From positions 1 to 64,000 of the forward strand of contig CALOBA010000038.1 of NCBI GenBank assembly GCA_942491465.1: a stretch of 64,000 bases of DNA, given 5' to 3'. The notes beneath the pieces were generated by a model. It saw only the letters and a program-made list of their open reading frames with translations, ran no database searches and was not told where the DNA came from. A program made the translations under genes and the position numbers. How positions within the stretch are numbered: the first letter of the stretch is position 1; each line of letters begins with the position of its first letter. Source of the stretch: CALOBA01 sp942491465. GTDB lineage: Bacteria; Pseudomonadota; Gammaproteobacteria; Chromatiales; Chromatiaceae. Positions 42,251-51,121 of this stretch are shown piece by piece.

Positions 42251-42946
42251 TCAGATGTCTAGGGCAGCGTGGTCCACCGTCAAGCCGGGCCCCATGGTTG
42301 ACGAGACCGTGACCTTTTTCATAAAGATGCCCTTGGCAGCAGACGGCTTGGCCTTGTTCAGGTTAACCAACAGCATCTCCAGATTTTCACGCAGCTTGGC
42401 AGGATCGAAATCGACCTTACCCAGCGGGCAGTGGATGATGCCGCCCCGATCTGTCCGATAGCGGACCTGACCTGCCTTTGCGTTATTGACCGCCTCAGCG
42501 ACATTCGGCGTGACTGTTCCCACCTTGGGGTTGGGCATCAGTCCGCGCGGCCCGAGCAGCTTGCCGAGTTGTCCGACCACCCGCATCGCATCGGGGCTGG
42601 CAATAATGACGTCATAGCTCAAGTCGCCGCCCTTCATCTCCTCGGCCAGGTCTTCCATCCCCACGCGATCGGCACCTGCTTCCTTCGCCGCATCCGCATT
42701 CGGCCCTTGGGTGAATACCGCGACGCGAACCTGCTTGCCGATACCATGAGGAAGCACCGTAGAGCCACGCACGACTTGATCCGACTTACGTGGATCGACG
42801 CCGAGCCTAACGGCCACATCGACATTCTCCGTGAATTTCACGGTGGACAGTTCTTTGAGCAGGCCAAACGCCTCCTCGGCCGGATAGCTCCGGGTAACAT
42901 CGACCCGCTCACGAATCAGCTTTGCCCGTTTTGTCAACTTTGCCAT
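42251..42946 (-). CDS. rplA: 50S ribosomal protein L1
   Basis: The 231-residue product begins MAKLTKRAKLIRERVDVTRS and has VNVAVRLGVDPRKSDQ-like sequence (here VDVAVRLGVDPRKSDQVVRG) and LMPNPKVGTVTPNVAEAVNN, the conserved rRNA-binding region. L1 forms the mobile stalk at the E site and represses the L11 operon by binding its mRNA. It follows rplK by four bases, so the two are translationally coupled. Confidence 0.97.
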   Translation of the reverse strand: MAKLTKRAKLIRERVDVTRSYPAEEAFGLLKELSTVKFTENVDVAVRLGVDPRKSDQVVRGSTVLPHGIGKQVRVAVFTQGPNADAAKEAGADRVGMEDLAEEMKGGDLSYDVIIASPDAMRVVGQLGKLLGPRGLMPNPKVGTVTPNVAEAVNNAKAGQVRYRTDRGGIIHCPLGKVDFDPAKLRENLEMLLVNLNKAKPSAAKGIFMKKVTVSSTMGPGLTVDHAALDI

Positions 42947-42950
42947 CTCG

Positions 42951-43382
42951 TCACACCCCCTCGACTTCTAAGCCCATGGACCGCGCGCTGCCGGCAATCG
43001 TCTTCACCGCAGCATCGAGGTCGGCGGCGTTCAGGTCCGGCATCTTGGTGTTGGCGATCTCTTCAAGCTGGGCCCGCGTCACCGTACCCACCTTGACGGT
43101 GTTCGGTGTGCTGCTGCCCTTAGCCAAGCCCGCTGCCTTCCTGAGCAGCACCGAAGCCGGTGGCGTCTTGGTGACGAACGTAAAGCTGCGATCCGAATAA
43201 ACGGTGATCACGACCGGAATCGGCAGCCCCTTCTCAACGTCTTGCGTCTTGGCGTTGAACGCCTTGCAAAACTCCATGATATTGACGCCGTGCTGGCCGA
43301 GCGCAGGACCTACGGGGGGGCTCGGATTGGCTTCCCCCGCCTTGACCTGCAGCTTTATGTAAGCGCTGACTTTCTTTGCCAT
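42951..43382 (-). CDS. rplK: 50S ribosomal protein L11
   Basis: The 143-residue product begins MAKKVSAYIKLQVKAGEANP and has PPVGPALGQHGVNIMEFCKA, the thiostrepton/L11 signature, and a C-terminal rRNA-binding domain ending IAGSARSMGLEVEGV. It is the base of the GTPase stalk and is needed for RelA activation. The 186-base gap before it (43383-43568) contains a small hairpin, GCCAGCGAATATTAGCTGGC on the minus strand, just before the start. In E. coli this gap holds the rplK promoter and L1 target. Confidence 0.97.
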   Translation of the reverse strand: MAKKVSAYIKLQVKAGEANPSPPVGPALGQHGVNIMEFCKAFNAKTQDVEKGLPIPVVITVYSDRSFTFVTKTPPASVLLRKAAGLAKGSSTPNTVKVGTVTRAQLEEIANTKMPDLNAADLDAAVKTIAGSARSMGLEVEGV

Positions 43383-43568
43383 AAATCTTCTCTCAATTGG
43401 GTATTAGCGCCAGCTAATATTCGCTGGCTCCCCTCTGGATACCATCCGGCCGCTTGAGCCGGGTGCCATAGTTTTGACGCGCAAGCAGTTACTCAACAGC
43501 GCCGGACTCAAGGGCTTGTCTGAGCCGATTCGCGGGGGGTGTTGGGAGCGGTTGTGCTCCCGCGGCGA

Positions 43569-44102
43569 CTACCCTTTCTCGATTTGACCGAATTCGAGCT
43601 CTACCGGGGTCGAACGTCCAAAAATGAGCACCGACACCTTTACGCGACTCTTATCGTAATCGACCTCTTCGACCACGCCATTAAAGTCGGTAAACGGCCC
43701 ATCCTTGACACGCACAATCTCTCCGGGCTCGTACACGACCTTCGGGCGAGGCTTCTCACCGCCCTCCTTAACCCGATCGAGGATCGCACGAGCTTGATCA
43801 TCGGGAATGGGCGCCGGCTTGTCTCCCTGTCCGCCAATAAAGCCCATCACCTTCGGCACGTTCTTGACGAGATGCCAAGACTCGTCGGTCATCTCCATGT
43901 GCACGAGCACATAACCGGGGAAGAACTTGCGTTCGCTGCGTCGTTGCTGGCCGGCGCGGATCTCCACCACCTCTTCGGTCGGCACCAAGACGTCGCCGAA
44001 AAGATCTTCCATTTCGGCACGCTGTATGTGTTCCGCCAGCGCCCGCTTGACCTGCCCCTCAAACCCTGAGAATGCGTGGATGACATACCATCGCTTCGCC
44101 AT
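43569..44102 (-). CDS. nusG: Transcription termination/antitermination factor NusG
   Basis: The 177-residue product begins MAKRWYVIHAFSGFEGQVKR. Its NGN domain includes RKFFPGYVLVHMEMTDESWH and it ends in a KOW domain, EIVRVKDGPFTDFNGVVEEV. NusG binds RNA polymerase to suppress pausing and links to Rho or ribosomal S10. It lies 3 bases downstream of secE, as in other gammaproteobacteria. Confidence 0.97.
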   Translation of the reverse strand: MAKRWYVIHAFSGFEGQVKRALAEHIQRAEMEDLFGDVLVPTEEVVEIRAGQQRRSERKFFPGYVLVHMEMTDESWHLVKNVPKVMGFIGGQGDKPAPIPDDQARAILDRVKEGGEKPRPKVVYEPGEIVRVKDGPFTDFNGVVEEVDYDKSRVKVSVLIFGRSTPVELEFGQIEKG

Positions 44103-44105
44103 CCA

Positions 44106-44483
44106 CTAAGTCCCCGTTCCGGTCAGGAGCCGCAATATGGCCATTAAAATGGTATCGAACAGCCACAGCATGATCCCGAGGATCAATACCATGACCATGA
44201 CGACGAGGGTCGTTTGAATGGTCTCGTTGCGGGTAGGCCAAACGACTTTCCGCACTTCCATGCGGGAGTCGGTGGCGAACCGCCACAGTTTCTTCCCTTG
44301 CTCGGACGTAAGCGCAATCGCGGCGGCAGCGCCCGCTATCGCGAGCAGTCCAACGACCCGTAACAGGGTCGAGTAAGGCTCAAAAAAATAAAAAGCCCAG
44401 ATGCCGAGGACAAGCATGCCCCCGGACACCACGAGCTTGACCGTATCCAGACCGGATGCCCCGGTCTCGGCTCGTGCATTCAT
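44106..44483 (-). CDS. secE: Preprotein translocase subunit SecE
   Basis: The 125-residue product begins MNARAETGASGLDTVKLVVS. Like E. coli SecE it has three predicted membrane helices; the conserved amphipathic stretch DSRMEVRKVVWPTRNETIQT precedes the last, essential helix. SecE clamps SecY in the SecYEG channel. The ATG at 44483 is chosen because the upstream extension overlaps the tRNA-Trp gene. Confidence 0.95.
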   Translation of the reverse strand: MNARAETGASGLDTVKLVVSGGMLVLGIWAFYFFEPYSTLLRVVGLLAIAGAAAAIALTSEQGKKLWRFATDSRMEVRKVVWPTRNETIQTTLVVMVMVLILGIMLWLFDTILMAILRLLTGTGT

Positions 44484-44531
44484 AGAATGTATCGCTCTTA
44501 AGAGCGCCGCAAAAGGCGGGCTTAAGAAAAA

Positions 44532-44607
<76 letters not shown>

Positions 44608-44707
44608 AGAAAAACTTTCTTTCGTCTTAGGCACCCCGATCCCTGTCAGCGCCACAAAGGACGGATAGAGGGCCGGGGAACCTATCTACTCTACATCGAG
44701 TATCGAA

Positions 44708-45898
44708 TCACTCGATGACCTTCGCGACAACACCGGCACCGACGGTGCGGCCACCCTCGCGCACCGCGAAGCGCAACCCGTCTTCCATGGCGATCGGCGC
44801 AATCAGCTTGACGACCATCTTGATGTTGTCGCCAGGCATAACCATCTCCACGCCCTCCGGGAGTTCAACCGCACCGGTCACGTCGGTGGTGCGGAAGTAG
44901 AACTGGGGCCGATAGCCATTGAAGAACGGCGTGTGCCGCCCGCCCTCTTCCTTGCTGAGTACGTACACCTCGGCCTCGAAGTGGGTGTGCGGGGTGATGC
45001 TGCCGGGCTTGGCCAGCACCTGACCGCGCTCGACGTCGTCGCGCTTGGTGCCGCGCAGCAGCACCCCGACGTTGTCGCCCGCTTCACCCTGGTCGAGCAG
45101 CTTGCGGAACATCTCCACGCCGGTGCAGGTGGTCTTGACCGTGTCCTTGATACCGACGATTTCGACCTCTTCTCCGACCTTGACCACGCCGCGCTCGACG
45201 CGGCCGGTGACCACGGTGCCGCGCCCGGAGATGGAGAAGACGTCCTCGATCGGCATCAGGAATGCGCCGTCGATCGCACGCTCCGGCTCGGGAATGTAGC
45301 TGTCGAGGGCCTCCATCAGCTTGGCGATGGACGGCGCGCCAATGTCGCTCTCGTCGCCCTCAAGCGCCTTGAGCGCCGAACCGGTAATGATCGGCGTGTC
45401 GTCGCCGGGGAACTCGTAGCTGTCGAGCAGCTCGCGGACCTCCATCTCAACCAGTTCCAGCAATTCCTCGTCATCGACCATGTCGGCCTTGTTGAGGTAG
45501 ACGATGATGTAGGGCACGCCGACCTGGCGGGAGAGCAGGATGTGCTCGCGCGTCTGCGGCATCGGGCCGTCGGCTGCCGAAACCACCAGGATTGCGCCGT
45601 CCATCTGCGCCGCACCGGTGATCATGTTCTTCACGTAGTCGGCATGCCCGGGGCAGTCGACATGGGCGTAGTGGCGGGCCTCGGTCTCGTATTCCACGTG
45701 CGCCGTAGCAATGGTGATGCCGCGCTCGCGCTCTTCGGGGGCGTTGTCGATCTGGTCGTACGCCCGCGACTCGCCGCCGAACTTCTTCGCCTGCGTGACA
45801 GTGATGGCCGCAGTCAGCGTCGTCTTGCCGTGGTCGACATGACCAATGGTGCCGACGTTGACGTGCGGCTTAGTGCGTTCGAATTTTGCTTTAGACAT
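44708..45898 (-). CDS. tuf: Elongation factor Tu
   Basis: The 396-residue product begins SKAKFERTKPHVNVGTIGHV with P-loop GHVDHGKT, then DCPGHADY and NKAD-type G motifs, and ends VVAKVIE. It delivers aminoacyl-tRNA to the ribosome. The ATG at 45898 begins MSKAKFER; the five codons upstream in frame are not part of the family. It is cotranscribed behind tRNA-Tyr, tRNA-Gly and tRNA-Thr, like E. coli tufB. Only one tuf copy is visible in this window. Confidence 0.98.
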   Translation of the reverse strand: MSKAKFERTKPHVNVGTIGHVDHGKTTLTAAITVTQAKKFGGESRAYDQIDNAPEERERGITIATAHVEYETEARHYAHVDCPGHADYVKNMITGAAQMDGAILVVSAADGPMPQTREHILLSRQVGVPYIIVYLNKADMVDDEELLELVEMEVRELLDSYEFPGDDTPIITGSALKALEGDESDIGAPSIAKLMEALDSYIPEPERAIDGAFLMPIEDVFSISGRGTVVTGRVERGVVKVGEEVEIVGIKDTVKTTCTGVEMFRKLLDQGEAGDNVGVLLRGTKRDDVERGQVLAKPGSITPHTHFEAEVYVLSKEEGGRHTPFFNGYRPQFYFRTTDVTGAVELPEGVEMVMPGDNIKMVVKLIAPIAMEDGLRFAVREGGRTVGAGVVAKVIE

Positions 45899-45995
45899 AC
45901 GATTTCTCCGCAAGCGGTCTGGCAGCCAGTGCGCCCTCGCACTCCATGCCGGTTGAATAACGCGGAAAGCGGAGCACTTACAGCGCGGATTTAGA

Positions 45996-46071
45996 TGGAG
46001 CCCATGACCGGAGTCGAACCGGTGACCTCACCCTTACCAAGGGTGTGCTCTACCAACTGAGCTACATGGGC
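45996..46071 (-). tRNA. tRNA-Thr (GGT anticodon)
   Basis: The minus strand gives GCCCATGTAGCTCAGTTGGT, anticodon segment CTTGGTAAG, T-loop GGTTCGACTCC and a DNA-encoded CCA end. Acceptor arms GCCCATG and CATGGGC pair. It lies 98 bases before tuf. Confidence 0.97.
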
Positions 46072-46230
46072 CAAGACTGTCGACATCCAGTGCCGGCTTG
46101 ATCCTTTTCTACAATTCAGCGCCCGCTCATCCCAACAGCAGCAGATGGTGCGACCGCCAAGACCTCGAGACCGTTCGCCGCCAACTATGCCGGAGCCGCG
46201 TGTGCGACTCTCAAGCCGGAAGCGAGTGCC

Positions 46231-46305
46231 TGGAGCGGGTGATGGGAATCGAACCCACATCATCAGCTTGGAAGGCTGAGGTTCTAGCCGTTGAACTACA
46301 CCCGC
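46231..46305 (-). tRNA. tRNA-Gly (TCC anticodon)
   Basis: The minus strand gives GCGGGTGTAGTTCAACGGCT, anticodon segment CTTCCAAG, T-loop GGTTCGATTCC and an encoded CCA end. Acceptor arms GCGGGTG and CACCCGC pair. The order Tyr-Gly-Thr-tuf matches E. coli tyrU-glyT-thrT-tufB. Confidence 0.97.
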
Positions 46306-46403
46306 GCAAACTTTCTTGCGAAGGCATCACTCAGGCTCGGCCAGACAAACCTGCAGATCTAACCAGCGCGCCAAGAAAATAGTAGACCGTGAGGCCATCA
46401 AAA

Positions 46404-46488
46404 TGGTGGAGGGGGGAGGATTCGAACCTCCGAAGGCTGAGCCGTCAGATTTACAGTCTGATCCCTTTGACCACTCGGGAACCCCTCC
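46404..46488 (-). tRNA. tRNA-Tyr (GTA anticodon)
   Basis: The minus strand gives GGAGGGGTTCCCGAGTGGTC, anticodon segment CTGTAAATC, a long variable arm as in class II tRNAs, T-loop GGTTCGAATCC and an encoded CCA end. Its length of 85 bases fits tRNA-Tyr. It is the first gene of the block. Confidence 0.97.
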
Positions 46489-46504
46489 AGCGACCGAGCG
46501 CGGC

Positions 46505-46533
46505 ATCTTACAAACTGTTCCTACGCTCGTCAA
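46505..46533 (-). promoter_or_regulatory. Sigma-70 promoter of the tRNA-tuf operon
   Basis: On the minus strand TTGACG (46533-46528), a 17-base spacer and TAAGAT (46510-46505) lie just upstream of tRNA-Tyr. The discriminator after the -10 is GC-rich (GCCGCGC), a feature of stringently controlled stable-RNA promoters. Confidence 0.75.
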
Positions 46534-46706
46534 CCGAATTATTCCCGATCCTTAGGACAGGTCGAAGCCGGCTGGCGACCATATGCCTCGTCAATCCCCG
46601 CCACTCTGCTAAGATCCGCGCTCCCGTCCGCGGACCTGACACCGACCCGCGGGACCCGTACACCCAACGATTACAGCCCCCTGTAACGATATCGCGGAGC
46701 ATCCAA

Positions 46707-48059
46707 GTGGAAGTCACGATTTTTGGTAGCGGCTATGTTGGCCTCGTCACCGGCGCATGCCTGGCCGAAGTCGGCAACAACGTCTTGTGCATCGACGTCG
46801 ACGCCGACAAGGTCGCCCTACTCAACGCCGGTGGCGTACCGATCTTCGAGCCGGGGCTGGACGACGTGATCGCCCGGAACCGCAAGGCCGGCCGTCTCGA
46901 CTTTTCCACCGATCCGGCGAAGGGCGTTGCACACGGTCTGTTCCAGTTCATCGCCGTGGGAACGCCACCGGACGAAGACGGCTCCGCCGACCTCAAGCAT
47001 GTACTGAAGGTTGCAGAGACCATCGGCGAGCACATGGACAGCTACCGCATCATCGTCGACAAGTCGACCGTTCCGGTGGGCACTGCCGATCGCGTCGGCG
47101 CCGCCGTCCAAGCGGCACTGGACAAGCGCGAGTCTACGGCGGAGTTCGATGTCGTCTCCAATCCCGAGTTCCTCAAAGAGGGGGCGGCGATCGAGGACTT
47201 CATGCGACCCGACCGCATCGTGGTCGGCACCGAGAACCCACGCACGGCCGAACTCCTGCGGGCCCTGTACGCGCCGTTCAACCGCAACCACGACCGCGTG
47301 CTGGTCATGGATATCCGCTCAGCCGAACTCACCAAGTACGCGGCGAATGCGATGTTGGCGACCAAGATCAGCTTCATGAACGAGCTGTCGAACATTGCCG
47401 ACGCCGTCGGCGCCGACGTCGAGAAGGTCCGCGTCGGCATTGGCTCTGATCCACGAATCGGCTACCAGTTCATCTATCCCGGCTGCGGTTACGGCGGGTC
47501 CTGCTTCCCGAAAGATGTCCGCGCATTGGAGCGGACGTCCAGCGACACCGGCTACGAGGCTCAACTGCTGCGCGCCGTCGAAGCCGTCAACGCCCGGCAG
47601 AAGACATTGATGTTCGAAAAGATCGACCGCTACTTCGAGGGCAACCTTGCTGGACGCACAATCGCGCTCTGGGGCCTGGCCTTCAAGCCCAACACCGACG
47701 ACATGCGCGAGGCATCCAGCAGAAAATTGATGGAGCAGCTCTGGGCGGCAGGTGCAAAGGTCAGGGCGTTCGATCCGGCAGCGGCAGAGGAGACGCGGCG
47801 CATCTACGGCGATCGCCCCGACCTGACCTTGGTCGACGAGCAGATGGAGACGCTGGAGGGTGCCGATGCCCTTGCCATAATGACCGAATGGAGCCAATTC
47901 CGTAGCCCGGATTTCACCGCTGTCCGCCAGACGCTGCGCTCGCCCGTCGTCTTCGACGGTCGCAATCTCTTCGCCTCGGATCAGGTTGCGTCAGCAGGCC
48001 TGACCTACGTCTCCATCGGGCGCCCCACGGCAGAACCCCGCACCTCCGCCGGCGGGTAG
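46707..48059 (+). CDS. ugd: UDP-glucose 6-dehydrogenase
   Basis: The 450-residue product begins VEVTIFGSGYVGLVTGACLA, a Rossmann NAD site. It has the catalytic region YPGCGYGGSCFPKDVRALER, with the active cysteine in GGSCFPKD, and the C-terminal substrate domain LAFKPNTDDMREASS. It oxidises UDP-glucose to UDP-glucuronate with two NAD+, feeding exopolysaccharide, capsule or lipid A modification. The start is a GTG at 46707 after CGGAG at good spacing; the frame continues upstream through the tRNA region but without similarity. It is divergent from the tRNA operon. The glycan genes at 50-52 kb could use its product. Confidence 0.95.
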   Translation: MEVTIFGSGYVGLVTGACLAEVGNNVLCIDVDADKVALLNAGGVPIFEPGLDDVIARNRKAGRLDFSTDPAKGVAHGLFQFIAVGTPPDEDGSADLKHVLKVAETIGEHMDSYRIIVDKSTVPVGTADRVGAAVQAALDKRESTAEFDVVSNPEFLKEGAAIEDFMRPDRIVVGTENPRTAELLRALYAPFNRNHDRVLVMDIRSAELTKYAANAMLATKISFMNELSNIADAVGADVEKVRVGIGSDPRIGYQFIYPGCGYGGSCFPKDVRALERTSSDTGYEAQLLRAVEAVNARQKTLMFEKIDRYFEGNLAGRTIALWGLAFKPNTDDMREASSRKLMEQLWAAGAKVRAFDPAAAEETRRIYGDRPDLTLVDEQMETLEGADALAIMTEWSQFRSPDFTAVRQTLRSPVVFDGRNLFASDQVASAGLTYVSIGRPTAEPRTSAGG

Positions 48060-48149
48060 CCACCACCCGCCGAGATCGTTTCCAACGCCTAAGCAACGCA
48101 ACCACCTGCGCCGCTCGCCGCCGGCGCGGCCGAAACGGGAAAAAAACAT

Positions 48150-48178
48150 GCGCATCGGAGGCAAAGCCTCCGATGCGC
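48150..48178 (-). terminator. Terminator after the FadL-like gene
   Basis: GCGCATCGGAGGC pairs with GCCTCCGATGCGC around AAA. On the minus strand it is followed by ATGTTTTTTCCC, so it ends the FadL-family transcript, and the strong stem may also serve the convergent ugd. Confidence 0.85.
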
Positions 48179-48204
48179 GACGGGCGGAGAGCGACGACTT
48201 CGGA

Positions 48205-49746
48205 CTAGAAGCGATGACTCCAGCTTATCTCGATGTCCTTCTGCTCCATATACAGACTTCCGGTCTGGGCCTGGGTGATCGACGGGCTTGAGCCGTTGAT
48301 CGTCTCTTTCGGCATGTAGGTGAAGGCCAGATTGAACTGGTCGTTGCTGCTGTGGACGTAGGTCGCGCCGAGGGACAGGTGCCAACGGATGGTCGCCGGC
48401 GTCAGCACGTTGAACAGCGCCTGCTGATTGCTCTTCAGCAGCTCGGTGTTGTAGCTGACGCCACCGAACAAGGTGAGCTTGTCGCTCTGCTGCCAACGCA
48501 GACCCGCCTTGAAGATATCCTGGCTCTTCCAGCCGAAGCCCAAGCCGGACTTGGCCCCGAGGCAGTAGCTCGGCTTTGCACCGTCACCGAAGCATGGCGC
48601 CAGGTCGATGTCGTTGGAATTGGAGATGGCCTCGACCTCGTCGTAGAAGATGTGCTGATAGTCGAAGCCGAACGTCAGTTCAGGGGTGATCTTGTAGGCC
48701 AGGCCCAGGTTGAACATGGCGGGGATGTCGAAGTTGCCGCCGTCGGCGAACAGCCCTTCATACTCGTCGAAGTCGGTCATCCAGACCTTGGTGCGATACG
48801 AGATACCCAGCGCGAGTTGCTCGGTGACCTCGCCGTACCAGCCGAAGTGGAGCCCCATGCCGTAGGACGTATCCTGACCGTTGTTGGTCACCTTATAAGG
48901 GTTGACCGACGCGGCACGGAAAGGCTGCAGACCGCGGGCCTCGAAGCGTTGGATGGCGAACACCGGGGCGATGCCGACGGACTGCTTGCCGTCGGCGAAC
49001 CTGAAGGTGTAGGGGACCTCGAAGAACAGCTGTTCCAGATTGACGCCCGTGGTTTGACCCGCGGTCAGGAAGCCGTCGGGGTTTCCGTTGGTGCTCGACA
49101 CCCCCGTCATCGGGTTGGTGAAGGGCTCGGTCACGGGGACCGGCTGCCCGTCCTGTATGAGCACCCGCCCGCCCATATCCAGCGGCATCCCCTGGGGCAC
49201 CGTCGCGACCACCGGATTGCCCTCGTAGACCTGCTGGTTCGGCGCCGGCGCAAAGTTCTCCCAGACCGCCTTGTCGTACTTCGTGTTCATCCCGCCGTTG
49301 CCGTAGATGCTGATGCCGATGGTGCTGCGGTCGTTGATCTCGTAGTTGAAGCCGATGCTCGGGATGACGAACCAGTCGCCGTCGCTATCGTAGGTGCCGG
49401 GGGTCACATAGCCGCCGGTGGGAAAGTCGACGTTGAAGTTGTTGCCCATCCCGTCCGTTGCCGGCACCGACTGCGTCGAAAAATTGTTGTTGGCCCGATA
49501 GCCACGGTCACTGGGATTGAAGAATGCGACGCCGATATCCACGGATGTGCCGAGGAAGGCCATCCCGGCCGGGTTGGTCGCGGAGACCAGCGTGTCCTGC
49601 GGGAGCGCAGTCGCAACACCCGCCATCGCCTTGGACTTGGTACCCCAACCGTGGGCAAAGTAGCCGTTGGTGGCCATTGCGGCGGTCGGCATCGCGATCG
49701 CGCAGGCTATCGCAAGCTTGAGGGTACGCTTCGCTGATCGATTCAT
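48205..49746 (-). CDS. OmpP1/FadL-family outer-membrane transporter
   Basis: The 513-residue product has a signal peptide (LKLAIACAIAMPTAAMA) followed at once by TNGYFAHGWGTKSKAMAGVA and LPQDTLVSATNPAGMAFLG, the N-terminal hatch of FadL proteins with its NPAG motif. The rest alternates beta strands to a final aromatic residue (IEISWSHRF), as expected for a 14-stranded barrel. FadL-type channels import hydrophobic compounds such as fatty acids. ATG at 49746 has GGAGG at ideal distance, better than the GTG just before it. A near-consensus promoter lies 150 bases upstream and a terminator follows. The substrate is unknown. Confidence 0.92.
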   Translation of the reverse strand: MNRSAKRTLKLAIACAIAMPTAAMATNGYFAHGWGTKSKAMAGVATALPQDTLVSATNPAGMAFLGTSVDIGVAFFNPSDRGYRANNNFSTQSVPATDGMGNNFNVDFPTGGYVTPGTYDSDGDWFVIPSIGFNYEINDRSTIGISIYGNGGMNTKYDKAVWENFAPAPNQQVYEGNPVVATVPQGMPLDMGGRVLIQDGQPVPVTEPFTNPMTGVSSTNGNPDGFLTAGQTTGVNLEQLFFEVPYTFRFADGKQSVGIAPVFAIQRFEARGLQPFRAASVNPYKVTNNGQDTSYGMGLHFGWYGEVTEQLALGISYRTKVWMTDFDEYEGLFADGGNFDIPAMFNLGLAYKITPELTFGFDYQHIFYDEVEAISNSNDIDLAPCFGDGAKPSYCLGAKSGLGFGWKSQDIFKAGLRWQQSDKLTLFGGVSYNTELLKSNQQALFNVLTPATIRWHLSLGATYVHSSNDQFNLAFTYMPKETINGSSPSITQAQTGSLYMEQKDIEISWSHRF

Positions 49747-49901
49747 CACATCCTCCGAGGCGGTGCCGGCGCAACACCCCGCGCTGTATCGGGGATGTTG
49801 CGCTAGCTCAGTATTGTTGCTGGCAGATCACACACGGGGCTTGCAGGGCCGGATGGCAATCGGCGTTTGCCGCATATCTACAACATGATGCGGATAAGAC
49901 A

Positions 49902-49929
49902 ATTCTATGTGGAAAAACACACATGTCAA
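49902..49929 (-). promoter_or_regulatory. Sigma-70 promoter of the FadL-like gene
   Basis: On the minus strand TTGACA (49929-49924), 16 bases, and TAGAAT (49907-49902) give a strong promoter about 155 bases upstream of the ATG. The surrounding gap, 49747-50156, is AT-rich and contains no gene; the long leader may be regulatory. Confidence 0.7.
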
Positions 49930-50156
49930 CTGAATGTTTCTTTTTCTCCGCACGATCCAAGAATTTTAATATTATAATTTTCACAACTACTTATGAAGAA
50001 TTTTGGCTCTAGCGGGGGGGCTCGGATAATGAATCTATCCGCGCCGCCAACACCTTAAGACGAACATCCAAGCCCCTTGTCCGCGATCACGCATCGGCCC
50101 AACCCAGACCGATGATGCGCGAATACAACATACGCCGACATGTCGAGGGGGCCGGC

Positions 50157-51116
50157 TCAGTGCGCGCCGATCGCCTCAGGGTCCAGCGCCGGACGCGCCC
50201 CGGGGATCAGACGCTGGGCGTCCATGGCGATCAGCCCGTTGTGCCAATCGATGTGGTGCATGCCCCGCCAGCCGGCACATGCAGCACCGTCGGCCCGCCA
50301 GACAGGCTGCTCGCGGTAATGCGACGGCGAAAGCTCGAGGATCTCGCTCAACCTGATGCCGTAACCGTAGCGGCGCACGCAGTCCTGGCCCGGGCGCAGC
50401 AGGCGCCCGAGGCTATCGCGTTGGATGCGCCCTGCCGGACGACCACGAGAGAAGTCGCGGACAATCGGGTTGGCGGCATGCGGCAGCCAGCGCTGGGACA
50501 ACGGGCTGTCGGCATGGAACGCCATAAGGGTCTCGTTAACCCGCATCCGCCCCCGACTCGCGGCACAGAACAGCCACCAACGACCGTTGTGCTCAAACAG
50601 CGTCGGGTCACTCAGGCGCTCGCCCGCGATCAGCGTTGCAGCCCGTTCCCAGCGATCCGGAAAGCGGACACAGCCATAGACATCGACCCGCCCCTGCTCG
50701 GCCTTTTCCGGGGCCATGTAGAGGTCTCCGCCGTGCTCGAATAGGTAGGGGTAGGACAGATGGTAGGGCTCTTCGATCACCGCGAAGGACTTGCCCCGCG
50801 GCCTGCCGATGGGATCAAGTTCCCAGGCGCGGATATGGCCGCGGCGAATCCGATACCGACGCTCCTCGAAGAACACGAAGGTTCGCCCCCCGCTGGACCA
50901 GAGAAAGGGGTCTGCCCAGAACACCTCGTGCGGCGGATAGATGGGACCGAGGTCAGCCGGCGCGAGCGCATCGGGCGCATACGCGGGACAGGCGCCGGTC
51001 AACAGAAACCACTGTCCACGCTGATTGCGCTCCTCACGCGCGTCGCGCCGCGCTCCCAGGCGTCGGATCAGCTTCTGGCGGGCGCGACGCGCGGAGCCGA
51101 CCAAGATTCGTCTCAT
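50157..51116 (-). CDS. Five-bladed propeller glycan protein, GINT1 N-terminal-like
   Basis: The product has 319 residues. Propeller-like repeats include YPPHEVFWADPFLWSSGGRT, EEPYHLSYPYLFEHGGDLYM, PEKAEQGRVDVYGCVRFPDR and SDPTLFEHNGRWWLFCAASR. The D-P-F/T and aromatic pattern is that of the glucosamine-inositolphosphorylceramide-transferase N-terminal domain family, related to GH43 propellers. There is no signal peptide, and the N-terminus is basic. It begins at the ATG 51116, 5 bases after the previous gene's stop, so the two form an operon. I infer a role in making or modifying a surface glycan. The exact reaction is not known for bacterial members. Confidence 0.75.
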   Translation of the reverse strand: MRRILVGSARRARQKLIRRLGARRDAREERNQRGQWFLLTGACPAYAPDALAPADLGPIYPPHEVFWADPFLWSSGGRTFVFFEERRYRIRRGHIRAWELDPIGRPRGKSFAVIEEPYHLSYPYLFEHGGDLYMAPEKAEQGRVDVYGCVRFPDRWERAATLIAGERLSDPTLFEHNGRWWLFCAASRGRMRVNETLMAFHADSPLSQRWLPHAANPIVRDFSRGRPAGRIQRDSLGRLLRPGQDCVRRYGYGIRLSEILELSPSHYREQPVWRADGAACAGWRGMHHIDWHNGLIAMDAQRLIPGARPALDPEAIGAH

Positions 51117-51121
51117 CGCGC